From Photobacterium carnosum (GTDB taxonomy: Bacteria > Pseudomonadota > Gammaproteobacteria > Enterobacterales > Vibrionaceae), in contig NZ_NPIB01000003.1 in the NCBI RefSeq assembly GCF_002849605.1, forward strand, positions 62,001-126,000: a DNA stretch of 64,000 nt. Direction: 5' to 3'. The notes below the pieces were generated by a model that saw nothing but the letters and a program-made list of their open reading frames with translations, had not been told where the DNA came from and did no database searches. The translations under genes and the position numbers were made by a program. Positions 45,990 through 56,212 of the stretch are shown here, one piece after another (the stretch's first letter is position 1; the number at the start of each line of letters is the position of its first letter).

Positions 45990-46094
45990 TTAGATTTTAG
46001 CGATGTAATACCGTGCTAGTGCTAATACGCTATTATTTGTTATTAATGGTTACGACTAATCGACATTGCTAATATGCATTGGTAAAGATGAAAT

Positions 46095-46133
46095 AAAAAA
46101 GCCGAGTAAGATAAAATCTTAGCTCGGCTTTTT
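46095..46133. terminator. Bidirectional terminator
   Basis: AAAAAGCCGAG pairs with CTCGGCTTTTT between convergent genes. Confidence 0.8.
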
Positions 46134-46163
46134 CGTGTTAATACATTAAAGAATGTACTTAAC

Positions 46164-47462
46164 TTACTTTTTCAAGCGAGTGATCTTGGTTGCTTTGCTG
46201 CTAATTGCGTTACGTAAACGTGCGCGACGTTCAGCGGCTGATTGATCTTGAGTCGGGTTGTTTTGACGACCTGCACGATCACGGTAAGCGGCTTTAGTAT
46301 TCATACGCACGACTAGCGCTTCACGGCTCTTTGGCTCGTAACCTTCCAATTGTACGCGGTGAATACGTTGGTTAATCAAACGTTCGATCTGCACTAATGT
46401 CAGTTCTTCTTCACGGCTAACAAATGAGATTGCATTGCCTTTTTGTCCTGCACGACCAGTACGACCAATACGGTGAACATAGTCTTCAGCAAGGAATGGC
46501 ATGTCGTAGTTAACAACATACGGTAAGTTTTGAATGTCTAAACCACGCGCCGCAACTTCCGTCGCAATCATTACACGTGCTTTACCTTCTTTAAACTCTT
46601 CTAATGCACGACGACGCGCACTTTGTGCTTTATCACCATGACAAAGAACCGCTTTAATGCCATCAAGTTTTAGTTCTTTCACTAACTGGTTAGCGGTTTC
46701 TTTGTAGTTAACAAAAACCAATACTTGTGGCCAGTTTTTCTTACCAATTAATTCAGACAGCATTTCACGTTTACGGTCTTGATCAACAGGATACACTACG
46801 TGAGAAACCGTCGCGGCTGTGCTGTTTTCTGGTGTTACAGTAATACGCTGTGGTTTACGTAGAATATCAGCGGCTAATGCATTCATCTGCGCAGAAGAGG
46901 TTGCAGAGAACAACATTGTTTGTGGCTTGGTACGAATGTCTTCTAGAATAACGCGGATAGCACCGATAAAGCCCATATCAAGCATGCGGTCAGCTTCATC
47001 AAACACTAGAAATTCTAGGTTCGCTAATGAAACGTTCTTTTGTTCTATGTGCTCAATTAAACGACCAGGTGTTGCAACAAGAATATCAACACCTTTTTCT
47101 AGGCATCTTTCTTGAGATGACATTTTTTTGCCACCAAACACCGCGGTACAGTTAATATTAGTGTACTTAGCGTAATCGTTGATGTTAACTGAGATCTGTT
47201 CTGCAAGCTCACGGGTTGGCGCAAGAATTAATGCACGAACGTTAAAACGACTTTTTGTTGCAGGTTTGTCCAACAACTTTTGAATAATAGGCAATGCAAA
47301 AGCGGCTGTTTTGCCTGTACCTGTTTGTGCCAATGCTAAAATATCAGCACCACGTCGTGCTTGAGGCATTGCTTGTTGCTGAATTGGGGTTAATTTCTCG
47401 TAACCAATTTCGGTTAACGCTTTAACAAGTTCTGGAGAAAAACCTTGAGATAAAAATGACAT
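46164..47462 (-). CDS. DEAD-box RNA helicase (RhlE-like)
   Basis: All DEAD-box motifs are present: Q motif (PIQQQAMPQA), motif I AQTGTGKT, Ia PTRELAEQ, motif II DEAD in [12 protein letters not shown], motif III SAT, and motifs V-VI ([17 protein letters not shown]). The C-terminus is basic (RRARLRNAISSK). It is 432 residues long and closest in style to the RhlE group. A second, distinct RhlE-like helicase lies at 61415. Cold-growth or ribosome-assembly roles are likely but not shown. Confidence 0.92.
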   Translation of the reverse strand: MSFLSQGFSPELVKALTEIGYEKLTPIQQQAMPQARRGADILALAQTGTGKTAAFALPIIQKLLDKPATKSRFNVRALILAPTRELAEQISVNINDYAKYTNINCTAVFGGKKMSSQERCLEKGVDILVATPGRLIEHIEQKNVSLANLEFLVFDEADRMLDMGFIGAIRVILEDIRTKPQTMLFSATSSAQMNALAADILRKPQRITVTPENSTAATVSHVVYPVDQDRKREMLSELIGKKNWPQVLVFVNYKETANQLVKELKLDGIKAVLCHGDKAQSARRRALEEFKEGKARVMIATEVAARGLDIQNLPYVVNYDMPFLAEDYVHRIGRTGRAGQKGNAISFVSREEELTLVQIERLINQRIHRVQLEGYEPKSREALVVRMNTKAAYRDRAGRQNNPTQDQSAAERRARLRNAISSKATKITRLKK

Positions 47463-47606
47463 GCTGTGTTCCTAAACTGTCGGCCTATGCCGATTACATT
47501 CATAAACTAATGATTAAGGTAAGCTTATGAATGTAATCTGCGAATAAAATGACCGCATATTATAGTTGATTGTAAGTTATTGCGCTACCGTATCCTGAGT
47601 TAACAT

Positions 47607-47630
47607 AAACCCCGCATTATGCGGGGTTTA
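47607..47630 (-). terminator. Terminator after the ABC-class ATPase gene
   Basis: AAACCCCGCA and TGCGGGGTTT form a perfect GC-rich stem with a four-base loop just beyond the ATPase stop on the minus strand. Confidence 0.65.
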
Positions 47631-47656
47631 AAGAATAACTGAGGTCAGCTTAAAGC

Positions 47657-49342
47657 TTACTTAAATTCAGCTTTTCGCATTCGGTTCAATACAGCCATAA
47701 CCTCAATAACGCGAGGTTTAGCCATTTCACCATATTTAGGCATCATATCAGCCCAATTATCGTGCAACATATTGGCAAACGCATGAGTAGGATTTTTTTC
47801 CCAGCCCTTAGTTTGCGCAAGTTGGAACCATAGGTAACCAATGGCTAATAGTTGGCTAGAGTGAGCAATTTGCTCTAAGGCTTTTAAGTCTATGTATTCA
47901 CGACCAAAACGTAGTGATGTTTTGTCTTTAACTTGAATACGGAACTTGCCTTCTTCTAACATTGCTTGTAATGCACTGCGGTTGATTTGACGTGTGCGAG
48001 GATGAACAATAACTTCTGTTCCTTCTTGCTTACGACGTGTTGGATGAGACGCAACCACTGCACGTGCTTTTTCTGTTACATCAACGGCATCATAGTTATG
48101 CATTTGAATAACAGTATCTGCCACATCAAGATAGTCACCAGAACCACCCATTACTAACATTACTGAGATGTTGTGTTGATCGCGTAACAGTGCAATGCGG
48201 TCAACTAATGGCGTAATTGGCTCATCTTCTTTACAGATCAGTGCTTGCATACGCTCATCACGGATCATGAAGTTAGAGGCTGATGTATCTTCATCAATCA
48301 ATAAGGCTTCAGCGCCAGATTCAATGGATTCTTGTAACCATGATGCTTGAGAGGTTGAGCCAGAAGCATTTTGGCTACTAAACGCAGTGGTATCTTTACC
48401 CATCGGCAAATTACTGATGTAAGGTGATAGATCAACATTGTGTACACAACGACCATCTTCAGCGCGAATTTTAGCCGCCGCATCATTAGTCACTACATAT
48501 TCACGACCATCACCAGGAACATGATCATACACTGAACGTTCAATGGCACTCAATAAGGTTGATTTACCGTGGAAACCACCACCAACGATAAGCGTAATAC
48601 CTTCTGGAATACCCATTCCGCGGATTTTACCTTTATGAGGCGCTTCTAATTCTACCGCTAAGTTATCAGGACTCAGAAATGGAATTGCGTCTGTTAACGG
48701 TAAATCACTATTACCTGCAATACGAGGTAATAAGCTGCCATCTGCAACAAAGGCTAACAGCTTATGTTGTTTAAGCTGGCTACGTAGTGCAACTTGATCT
48801 TCAACCGCTTCACAGTGACGTTGTAACTCATCCATTGGCAATTCACGTGCGATAGTGGCACGACGAATCATCTTTGGTAAATAGAACGTCAATAGGTTAA
48901 GGGTTTTTTTCGCAATAATAGTACGGCCATCGGCAGGCATATTAATGCGGAAACGTAATTCAATACCTTCTTCATCAAACACAACTGAAGTGCGATCAAG
49001 AATGGTTTGTCCTGGCATATCAATTAAGACTGCATTGTCTTGCTGTGATAATTCAGCAAAGAAACGTGCAATAAAATCACGAGCTGCACGTTGATAATCA
49101 GTCGATTTTTCACGTAGCCATTCGAGGTCAGTTAATGACCAAGCGCGACGAGCACGAACGCGAGAAGCTGGCGCAAAGGGATCCGACTGAACGGTATCGA
49201 TAAAAAAGTCGAAATCAACAAAGTGATATTCACCGCGCATACTTGAATAGCTGCGGTAGTTATGACGGTCAATTTTATGGAGTTTGGCTTCGAGTAATTG
49301 CATATCGCCCCGATATCGTTCGTTATTAAATACAGAGCGCAT
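47657..49342 (-). CDS. Predicted ATPase of the ABC class (PF09818-type)
   Basis: The 561-residue protein has a P-loop GGGFHGKSTLLSAIE at about residue 254 and an acidic Walker B-like ALLIDEDTSASNFMIRD near 345. An ABC-like fold without transporter segments makes it one of the cytoplasmic 'ABC-ATPase domain' proteins. Their role is unknown; some are suggested to act on RNA. It is the first gene of a minus-strand unit with its own terminator. The start ATG at 49342 fits the family pattern. Confidence 0.85.
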   Translation of the reverse strand: MRSVFNNERYRGDMQLLEAKLHKIDRHNYRSYSSMRGEYHFVDFDFFIDTVQSDPFAPASRVRARRAWSLTDLEWLREKSTDYQRAARDFIARFFAELSQQDNAVLIDMPGQTILDRTSVVFDEEGIELRFRINMPADGRTIIAKKTLNLLTFYLPKMIRRATIARELPMDELQRHCEAVEDQVALRSQLKQHKLLAFVADGSLLPRIAGNSDLPLTDAIPFLSPDNLAVELEAPHKGKIRGMGIPEGITLIVGGGFHGKSTLLSAIERSVYDHVPGDGREYVVTNDAAAKIRAEDGRCVHNVDLSPYISNLPMGKDTTAFSSQNASGSTSQASWLQESIESGAEALLIDEDTSASNFMIRDERMQALICKEDEPITPLVDRIALLRDQHNISVMLVMGGSGDYLDVADTVIQMHNYDAVDVTEKARAVVASHPTRRKQEGTEVIVHPRTRQINRSALQAMLEEGKFRIQVKDKTSLRFGREYIDLKALEQIAHSSQLLAIGYLWFQLAQTKGWEKNPTHAFANMLHDNWADMMPKYGEMAKPRVIEVMAVLNRMRKAEFK

Positions 49343-49898
49343 AATGAGGTTGGCTCTGGTCGCTGGATATTACACTAAACACTGACTTTTAGCATGAAAA
49401 CTTTATCTAGGTCACAAAAAACAGCTAGATAACGATCAACTTTAAGCAAGGAGAACAATGAAAATGTAAAGTTATTTTATGTAAGTAAAAAAAAGAAGTT
49501 CTTATTGAATGATTACAAAACAAGACGTTTTTTTGTCACAAATTAAGCGCACAAGAGATTTGCAATAGAATACATACCAAAAAAGCATATTTATACCTTT
49601 TATCTATATGTTTTTTAGTTGTTTTTTGATGTTATAGATTGGTTGTTTTTATATAAACAAATTAAATAGTTTAGAATTCTAAATTATCAGTAAAAAAAGT
49701 GATTATTATCACTAAAAATGAAATTGTAAGTAAAAGTAAACTATTTTCATCTTTTCTATTCGTCAATACTGGTTATCTTCGCTGTTATGATGCATTCTTA
49801 AAACATAAAATAACGAAAAGTCACTTAAAACCAATGGTTTATTCCACATAGGTATAAATCATCTGTATTGTGTGACCATGATAATCAAGGTAACAAAG
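49343..49898. other. Long divergent intergenic region
   Basis: About 555 AT-rich bases between divergent genes. A small perfect palindrome AGTGAT-TATT-ATCACT at 49698-49713 is the only structure noted. Promoters for both neighbours must lie here. Confidence 0.35.
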
Positions 49899-50789
49899 AT
49901 GAATAAACCCCAACTTAAAACTATTGCTGAAAATGCTTTTTTTACAATGTTTCGTCGTAAAACTGATGTGTGTGATATTCAGGAAACCTTTTATGGTTGG
50001 GTAGTTTTTCTTGCCTCAGGGAAGTCGAAAATTGTGGTTAAGTTTTCGCGTGAAATTGGTCGTATTGGAAAAGAAGTCGCGAGTTTAGAGCAGCTGCGTA
50101 AAATTGTATCATGCCCAGTGCCTGAAATTTATTTTTTTGGCCGAGAAGCTGGATATGATTATATTGTTTTAGATTGGTTAGATGGGGTCTCTGCACATCA
50201 ATTACCTGATGATTCTAAAGCTGTGATGATATTTAGAGAGGACTATACTGATATTTTATTAGCACTGCATGAGCATCAGCATCCACAAGGGTTTGAACTT
50301 TCAAATGGTGAGTTTAGTCAACATTTAGGTTCAGCATTTGATGATTGGATGGGCAGTGTGTATCACTATTTAATGAGTGCAGGTTCACCCTTTAGCTCGA
50401 AGTTAAAAGAAAAATTCACTGATCTTTGGGAAAATAGAACCAAAATTTTAGCCCCGATTGCCCATGAGTCATCATCTTTTGTACATGATGATTGTCATAT
50501 CGCCAATGTACTTTTTGATCCAACAACGTTTAAAGTCGCGGGATTATTGGATCCTTGTGATAGCGGTTTTAAACATCGAGAATTGGATGTAATTCATTTA
50601 TTTGATGTTCGAAGTGATTTACATATCGCTGAACGTTATCTAGAAAAAAGTCATTTAGATGATGGTTTTGAAGAGCGTCGTCATTTTTTTAGTTTATGGG
50701 ATGATGCTAAACATAGCCGTAATATGGGTTGGTACAATGAACAATGGCTAACCAATAAATTTTCACAATATGAGTCAGTTATACAATAA
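49899..50789 (+). CDS. Aminoglycoside phosphotransferase-fold kinase
   Basis: This 296-residue protein has the APH/choline-kinase fold: catalytic loop FVHDDCHIANVLFD near residue 205 (with the catalytic Asp and Asn) and LLDPCDSGFKHRELDV for metal binding near 230. A nucleotide-binding N-lobe is seen as IVVKFSREIG with a conserved Lys. The substrate is unknown and could be a small metabolite, not an antibiotic. Start ATG 49899 has AAGG upstream; ATG 49872 is an alternative. Confidence 0.8.
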   Translation: MNKPQLKTIAENAFFTMFRRKTDVCDIQETFYGWVVFLASGKSKIVVKFSREIGRIGKEVASLEQLRKIVSCPVPEIYFFGREAGYDYIVLDWLDGVSAHQLPDDSKAVMIFREDYTDILLALHEHQHPQGFELSNGEFSQHLGSAFDDWMGSVYHYLMSAGSPFSSKLKEKFTDLWENRTKILAPIAHESSSFVHDDCHIANVLFDPTTFKVAGLLDPCDSGFKHRELDVIHLFDVRSDLHIAERYLEKSHLDDGFEERRHFFSLWDDAKHSRNMGWYNEQWLTNKFSQYESVIQ

Positions 50790-50884
50790 CGATGTATCTG
50801 ATGGCATAGAATTATTTGGCAGAATATGAATCTACGTATTATGGTTAGTTATGATCTGTGAAAATGTAAAGGACGATATAATTT

Positions 50885-51595
50885 ATGAAGAAAACTGCAG
50901 TCGGTTTATTAGCCTTGTTTCTTTTTGGTTGTGCTCAGCAATTAGCTGCAAATGATGATCAACAACTGGCAGTACCAGCAATAAAACCAATAACTAAGCC
51001 ATTGACATTTATTTCAATGGTGACTGCTGCTGAAATAAAAGCGGCGGCAAAAGAACAAACAGAAGCGGCGGAAAAAAAAGTAATTAAAATAAAAAAACAG
51101 GTCTTCGCGCCTACAAACGTGACAACTGATAAAATCACGGCTTCAACCGCATCTGCAAAGTTAGCGGCTGTTAATCATAAGCAAAAGGCGACTACAAAAA
51201 AGACCACCAAAGATGGCATGCTAATTTTAGGACATCATGAATGGGTGCTAGTATTATCAGGTACCCAACATATTTCTGCTTATATCGATCCTAAATCATC
51301 AACATCTCGAATTGGTGTTAAAGATCTCGTGGAATTTGAGCGTGATGGTGATAATTGGGTGAAATTTATTTTTCAAGCGAAAGAATATAAATACCCAGTA
51401 AAAGCATGGGAAAAATCGGATGATCAAAAGCGATTACCCGTCGTTTTATTACGGACAAAATTGGGTGATCGTAATGATGAAGTCGCATATCAACTTATTG
51501 ATGGTGGTAATGGTGTTGTTTTAGGTGAGAATTTTATGCGTGATGTTGCTGTACAAAATAGTCAGCGTAAATATATTCAACCTCAAGCTAAATAA
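50885..51595 (+). CDS. Lipoprotein with charged linker and SH3-like C-terminus
   Basis: A lipoprotein signal (VGLLALFLFGC, lipobox LFGC at about residues 13-16) precedes a Lys/Ala/Thr-rich linker of about 90 residues and a C-terminal domain of about 120 residues starting near HHEWVLVLSG. The linker suits spanning the periplasm. The family is not recognised. A terminator follows. Confidence 0.7.
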   Translation: MKKTAVGLLALFLFGCAQQLAANDDQQLAVPAIKPITKPLTFISMVTAAEIKAAAKEQTEAAEKKVIKIKKQVFAPTNVTTDKITASTASAKLAAVNHKQKATTKKTTKDGMLILGHHEWVLVLSGTQHISAYIDPKSSTSRIGVKDLVEFERDGDNWVKFIFQAKEYKYPVKAWEKSDDQKRLPVVLLRTKLGDRNDEVAYQLIDGGNGVVLGENFMRDVAVQNSQRKYIQPQAK

Positions 51596-51626
51596 ATATT
51601 TTCTTCTATTACGATTACGATATAAG

Positions 51627-51665
51627 AAACGGTATTCCCCTTATTAAAGAGGAATGCCGTTTTTG
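51627..51665. terminator. Bidirectional terminator
   Basis: AAACGG-ATTCC pairs with GGAAT-CCGTTT (one mismatch) between convergent genes, followed by T residues. Confidence 0.75.
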
Positions 51666-51681
51666 TTTTTATGAGTAAAGA

Positions 51682-52506
51682 TTATTCAGCTACGATGATT
51701 TCATAGCTGCTAAATTTACGGATGTTAATGACGCCAGTATCGAACAGTAAATATTGACCTTTAATTCCTTCAAGAATACCGCTTACAACGGGCTCTTTAT
51801 CAAAATTATGAGACGCTATTTTGGTTGGAAAGTGATCAACGGGATAATGAATATCAACAATGTCATTATCTAAATACTCGATAGCATCTTCACCAAACTC
51901 TGCAGTTATCTCAGCAAGCTTTTGTTTTACTTCTGGTAATAACAATTGAGCTTGTTGCTGGAGATCGATATCTGCATTATTACCTTTTAGCATTGTGCGC
52001 CAATTGGTTTTATCTGCCACCATTTCAGCAATGGCAACTTCAACTAAGCCTGATATTTGGCGCGTTTTTACTTTTAATACGGCAAGCGCTTGAGTTGCAC
52101 CTTGATCAATCCAACGAGTAGGGAGTTGAGTGTGGCGGGTAATACCAACTTTAAGAGCTGAAGTATTAGAAAGGTAAACATAGTGTGGCACCATGCAATT
52201 ATCTTCGCCCCATTGCGGCTCTCGGCAGGTTCCTTTTGCATAATGGCAAGTTTCTGGCTTCAGAATACACATATCACAGCTAGCCAGTTTTTTCATACAA
52301 GGAAAGCAATGCCCTTGAGAATAACTTTTTTTGGTTTTCTTGCCACATGAACAGCAGAAAATATTACCCGTATGAGTAAGGGTTAATTGCTTACCAATAA
52401 ATGGATTAAGATGAAGTTGTTGATCGCCAACAGGGAGATAGTAATCAACAACGTCTCCAAGTGATGATTTCATTTTACTGAGTGTACCTTGCATGCTCGT
52501 GCTCAT
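51682..52506 (-). CDS. DUF2797 protein with zinc-binding cysteine clusters
   Basis: This 274-residue protein has an N-terminal cluster CCSCGKKTKKSYSQGHCFPC (about residues 51-70), a second cluster CDMCILKPETC and then YLSNTSALKVGITR, a GIY-YIG-like strand. The pattern matches DUF2797. Function is unknown; zinc binding is likely. ATG 52506 is used; a second ATG four codons later (52494) fits the family start as well. Confidence 0.85.
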   Translation of the reverse strand: MSTSMQGTLSKMKSSLGDVVDYYLPVGDQQLHLNPFIGKQLTLTHTGNIFCCSCGKKTKKSYSQGHCFPCMKKLASCDMCILKPETCHYAKGTCREPQWGEDNCMVPHYVYLSNTSALKVGITRHTQLPTRWIDQGATQALAVLKVKTRQISGLVEVAIAEMVADKTNWRTMLKGNNADIDLQQQAQLLLPEVKQKLAEITAEFGEDAIEYLDNDIVDIHYPVDHFPTKIASHNFDKEPVVSGILEGIKGQYLLFDTGVINIRKFSSYEIIVAE

Positions 52507-52670
52507 TATTAAATGTTTGTCATGAGTGTATCAGTGATTTGTGTGAAGACCCAAGTATCTTACGATGGTTAATAGTGAACCGTTGCACAAACAATTAATA
52601 ATATTTCCATCCTACAGTATAAATATTGACTATAATTAACTTATATTCATTGGTAGTCATGGGGGATATC

Positions 52671-52751
52671 ATGAAGAATAAACTTAAGAGGTTAATTACA
52701 GCATATATAAAAATAGTAAGTAGTAAACAAATACATAATATTTACAAATAA
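52671..52751 (+). CDS. Possible 26-residue basic peptide
   Basis: GGGGGATATC precedes an ATG whose 26-codon frame encodes a Lys-rich peptide (KNKLKRLITAYIKIVSS). It may be a chance frame, a small regulatory peptide or a relic. Confidence 0.25.
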   Translation: MKNKLKRLITAYIKIVSSKQIHNIYK

Positions 52752-52831
52752 TATAATTATTGTATACGCAGTTATAATTTTATTTATTAATATCAAGGTA
52801 TGAAGATAGAGAAGATGGAATATCAAAAAAT

Positions 52832-52864
52832 AAAACCCAAGAATATTTATTATTTTTGGGTTTT
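52832..52864 (-). terminator. Terminator of the amino-acid ABC operon
   Basis: AAAACCCAA pairs with TTGGGTTTT; on the minus strand it is followed by a T run. It lies 12 bases beyond the last gene of the operon. Confidence 0.75.
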
Positions 52865-52875
52865 ACATATGATAT

Positions 52876-53817
52876 TTATGAATGTTGTAAATGACGTGAA
52901 CTGTATTTTTCTAGCTTTCTAAAGAGTAACGATAAACTAAAGCATAAGATAAAGTAGACCGCTCCAACAATAAGCCATATCTCAAAGATAAACCCTGAGG
53001 AATTAGCGATTTCAGAACCAGTAAAGGTCATTTCTTGTATAGAAATCAATGAAATAATAGAAGAGTCTTTTACAATGGATATAAACTGTCCCGCAAGTGT
53101 CGGTATGATCGCAGTTAGGGCTTGTGGAAATATTACAAATCGAAACCGACTATATGTTGATAAGCCTAATGAATCAGCAGCTTCCCACTGGCCTTTGCTA
53201 ATAGTATCAATACCAGAGCGAATAATTTCAGCGATATAAGCCGCAGCAATAAGTCCTACACAAAGTACACCTGAAAATAAATTTTCCCATAGATTACTGT
53301 GTCCAAATAAAACGATTTGTAATATATTTTCGCTGCCATTATAGTGACGAAATAGATCACTCAGACCGAGTAGTGGAACCAATTGATTTGAAATGAAAAA
53401 ATAAAATATAAACACAAATACAAGTGGTGGTATGTTACGTAATAACTGAATATAGCTACTTGCGATAAGCTGAATGATTTTAAATGATGAGCGATGCGCT
53501 AAAGCGATCAATAAACCAAATGTGGCGGCAAAAATCATTCCCCAGATACTGACTCGAATAGTACTAATAATACCTTGCATAAAATAAGGTATTCCACCAT
53601 CTTTACTATTAGTAAAGATCAGCTTGAATGCTTGATGCCAATGCCAATTGTAGTGAATACCAATGGATGATCGATAAACTAACCAGCTAATAAAACACCC
53701 AATAATGATGAGTAAAATAATATCGAGCTTATTGAGTTTGAAATTAAAGCGACGATTCACAGGCAGGGGTGAACCCGCCTGTGATGTACTGTGACATGAC
53801 GTTTTAGCTACAGTCAT
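52876..53817 (-). CDS. Polar amino-acid ABC transporter permease (second)
   Basis: This 313-residue inner-membrane permease of the HisM/GlnP/GltJ type has an extra long first segment and the EAA loop SKGQWEAADSLGLSTYSRF near the C-terminus. It is the last gene of a four-gene operon whose order is ATPase, permease, binding protein, permease. The two-base gap to the binding protein gene supports co-translation. The sequence does not settle whether the substrate is glutamate, glutamine or another polar amino acid. Confidence 0.88.
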   Translation of the reverse strand: MTVAKTSCHSTSQAGSPLPVNRRFNFKLNKLDIILLIIIGCFISWLVYRSSIGIHYNWHWHQAFKLIFTNSKDGGIPYFMQGIISTIRVSIWGMIFAATFGLLIALAHRSSFKIIQLIASSYIQLLRNIPPLVFVFIFYFFISNQLVPLLGLSDLFRHYNGSENILQIVLFGHSNLWENLFSGVLCVGLIAAAYIAEIIRSGIDTISKGQWEAADSLGLSTYSRFRFVIFPQALTAIIPTLAGQFISIVKDSSIISLISIQEMTFTGSEIANSSGFIFEIWLIVGAVYFILCFSLSLLFRKLEKYSSRHLQHS

Positions 53818-53819
53818 TA

Positions 53820-54635
53820 TTATTTATTCTCGTTAACCTGATTTTGCCAATTAGTTGTTTTAAACCAATATTGGTAACGTTCATTTAACCAACCATCTTC
53901 TGTGCGCACTTGAATCCAATTGTTCAGGAAGTTGAGTAAATTAAAATTACCCTGGCGGATAGCAAAACCTGTCGCATAGCGTGTTAATGGTTTTTTAAAG
54001 GGCATAAATAAACTATCTGGATTTTTAATGACCATTTGTTCAGGTGTTGGAGTCGAAGCTAATGCTGCTTGTGCATTACCATTGAGTACTTCTTGGAAAG
54101 CTTGAGTTTCATCATCAAACTGGCGTAGTTTTGCTTTTGGAAATAATTGACGTGCAGTTTGAACCGGGTAGGCACCACTGCGTACGGCAATTGTTACGCT
54201 ACGTTTATTATAGTCTGCAATCGTTGTCATTTTTGATGCGAGTTTTTTATTAGCGACCATTTGAACGGCAGAGTATGAATAGGGGTGAGAAAAAAGAACA
54301 CTCATATTACGTTTAGGTGTAATGGTTAAACCACCAATAATGACATCAAATTTACCTGCTAATAGTGCTGGAATAATACCATCCCAAGCAGTAGGCACGA
54401 ATTCAACTTTTAAACCTGCGTCAGCGGCTAAACGTTTAGCAACATCGACTTCAAAACCAATTAAATCACCTTGTTTATCACGCATAGCCCAAGGAACAAA
54501 TGTTGATAAACCAACGCGTAATGTGCCATTTTCTTTTATTTGTTGTAGTGCATTATTGTTGTCAGCCGCAAAGGCATTACTTGCCCCTAATAAGCAAGTG
54601 AAAACGGTCACTAATACCGTAATAAAGCGTTTCAT
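53820..54635 (-). CDS. Polar amino-acid ABC transporter periplasmic binding protein
   Basis: A signal peptide (MKRFITVLVTVFTCLLGASNAFA) precedes a type II periplasmic binding protein. The ligand pocket signatures TLRVGLSTFVPWAMRD, LIGFEVDVAKRLA and DVIIGGLTITPKRN are typical of the glutamine/glutamate/cystine group. I chose the ATG at 54635 because GGAG precedes it; ATG 54647 adds four residues. It belongs to the four-gene operon and is flanked by the permeases. Confidence 0.9.
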   Translation of the reverse strand: MKRFITVLVTVFTCLLGASNAFAADNNNALQQIKENGTLRVGLSTFVPWAMRDKQGDLIGFEVDVAKRLAADAGLKVEFVPTAWDGIIPALLAGKFDVIIGGLTITPKRNMSVLFSHPYSYSAVQMVANKKLASKMTTIADYNKRSVTIAVRSGAYPVQTARQLFPKAKLRQFDDETQAFQEVLNGNAQAALASTPTPEQMVIKNPDSLFMPFKKPLTRYATGFAIRQGNFNLLNFLNNWIQVRTEDGWLNERYQYWFKTTNWQNQVNENK

Positions 54636-54663
54636 AGCTTTCTCCATCGATGTGTATGTGAAT

Positions 54664-55464
54664 TTAGTGGTTAGGAATACTTAAACGGCGTTCAAGCCAA
54701 ACAGCTAATGCTGATAATGTTAAAGTGATACAAAGATAAATCGCCGCGACGGTAAACCAAACTTCAAACGGCATTGCGGTGTCTGCGACAATATTTCGTC
54801 CTTCTGTTGTCAAATCAAATATAGCCATAATACTGACAATGGAAGAATTTTTTACTAAAGATACCGCTTCATTTGTGAGCGGTGGAATGATTTTTCTAAA
54901 CATTTGTGGAATAACAACAAATCTATAACTGTCAATTTGTGATAACCCTAAACTTTCAGCAGCTTCTCGTTGACCTCGCGGGATCCCTTGAAGTCCTGCT
55001 CTGAAAATTTCAGCACTATAAGCACCTTGAAATAAAGACAGTGCTAAGATGGCCGTACTCGTACGATCAATGCCTAATACTGGGCCAAATACAAAATATA
55101 ATAGGTAGATTTGTACGAGTAAAGGTGTACTACGGATGACTTCAATGTAGCCACGGGCAAGGCCTCTACCGACAATAGAATTAGACATTCGTAATAAAGC
55201 GGTAATAAATCCGATTACAACAGTACAGATTAAACTGATACTTGATATTTTCAGCGTTACCATTAAACCTTCAAGTAGGTCACCAGGATACCATTGGCCG
55301 TCTTCTTTAAGCCAAAGATATTCAGGAATACGATACCATTGCCAGTGATAATTCATGGCTTTTGCACCGCTATTGAGTAGCAACATTATGATTGAAGCAA
55401 CGCAGATTACTTGTAAGATAATGGTGATGAATTTAGGAATTTGAGATCGCGTATCTTGGGTCAT
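54664..55464 (-). CDS. Polar amino-acid ABC transporter permease (first)
   Basis: This permease of 266 residues (from ATG 55464) has five or more membrane helices and the EAA motif PRGQREAAESLGLSQIDSYR near residue 180. The longer frame back to 55533 overlaps the ATPase gene and has no ribosome binding site, so it was not used. It follows the ATPase by 10 bases. Together with 52876-53817 it should form the membrane heterodimer. Confidence 0.88.
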   Translation of the reverse strand: MTQDTRSQIPKFITIILQVICVASIIMLLLNSGAKAMNYHWQWYRIPEYLWLKEDGQWYPGDLLEGLMVTLKISSISLICTVVIGFITALLRMSNSIVGRGLARGYIEVIRSTPLLVQIYLLYFVFGPVLGIDRTSTAILALSLFQGAYSAEIFRAGLQGIPRGQREAAESLGLSQIDSYRFVVIPQMFRKIIPPLTNEAVSLVKNSSIVSIMAIFDLTTEGRNIVADTAMPFEVWFTVAAIYLCITLTLSALAVWLERRLSIPNH

Positions 55465-55474
55465 TATTTTGATC

Positions 55475-56212
55475 TCAATAGCTAAGAATGTTTTCAAGAA
55501 ATTGTTGTGTGCGCTGATGTTTAGGGTTATCAAATAAGAGTGCAGGAGGTGCTATTTCAATAATCTCACCTTGATCCATAAACACAACCCGATCTGCAAC
55601 TTGACGTGCAAACCCCATCTCATGTGTAACACAAATCATGGTAATTCCATCATCTGCGAGTTCTTTCATTACATCAAGAACTTCACGGATCATTTCAGGA
55701 TCAAGCGCTGACGTTGGTTCATCAAAAAGCAAAATATTGGGTTTCATACATAAAGATCGAGCAATCGCCACTCGCTGTTGTTGACCGCCAGAGAGCTGTC
55801 CTGGAAATTTATCTGCCTGATGACCTATATGAACGCGGTCGAGAAACTTACGAGCTAAATTCTCTGCGTCGATTTTTGACATTTTTAATGCACGACGAGG
55901 AGCTAATGTAAGGTTATCTAAAACGGTCATATGAGGAAATAAATTGAAGTGTTGAAACACCATGCCAACTTGACCGCGTATGGTATGAAGCTCTTTGTTA
56001 TTAAGCAAATGTCCAGCTACGGTTATGTCACCGTTATTATATTGTTCTAAACCATTTATACAGCGAATTAATGTAGATTTCCCTGAACCTGAAGGCCCAC
56101 AAATGACCAATCTTTCACCTTTACTAATAGAAAGATTAATATTTTTGAGTGCATGATAATTACCATACCATTTGTCAACATTATTAAATGTGATGATGTT
56201 GTTTTCAGACAA
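55475..56212 (-). CDS. Polar amino-acid ABC transporter ATPase
   Basis: This 245-residue ABC ATPase has Walker [10 protein letters not shown] (near 37), signature [15 protein letters not shown], Walker [16 protein letters not shown] and the switch His in [15 protein letters not shown]. It is the GlnQ/HisP-type subunit and heads the operon. Its ATG at 56212 faces the divergent aroG region. All motifs are intact. Confidence 0.93.
   Translation of the reverse strand: MSENNIITFNNVDKWYGNYHALKNINLSISKGERLVICGPSGSGKSTLIRCINGLEQYNNGDITVAGHLLNNKELHTIRGQVGMVFQHFNLFPHMTVLDNLTLAPRRALKMSKIDAENLARKFLDRVHIGHQADKFPGQLSGGQQQRVAIARSLCMKPNILLFDEPTSALDPEMIREVLDVMKELADDGITMICVTHEMGFARQVADRVVFMDQGEIIEIAPPALLFDNPKHQRTQQFLENILSY

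Larger units (their letters stand above)
52507..52875. other. Intergenic region with possible micro-ORF
   Basis: About 370 AT-rich bases with no normal-sized gene. A 26-codon frame at 52671-52751 with a strong GGGGGA site and the ABC operon terminator at 52832 are the only signals. Confidence 0.4.
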
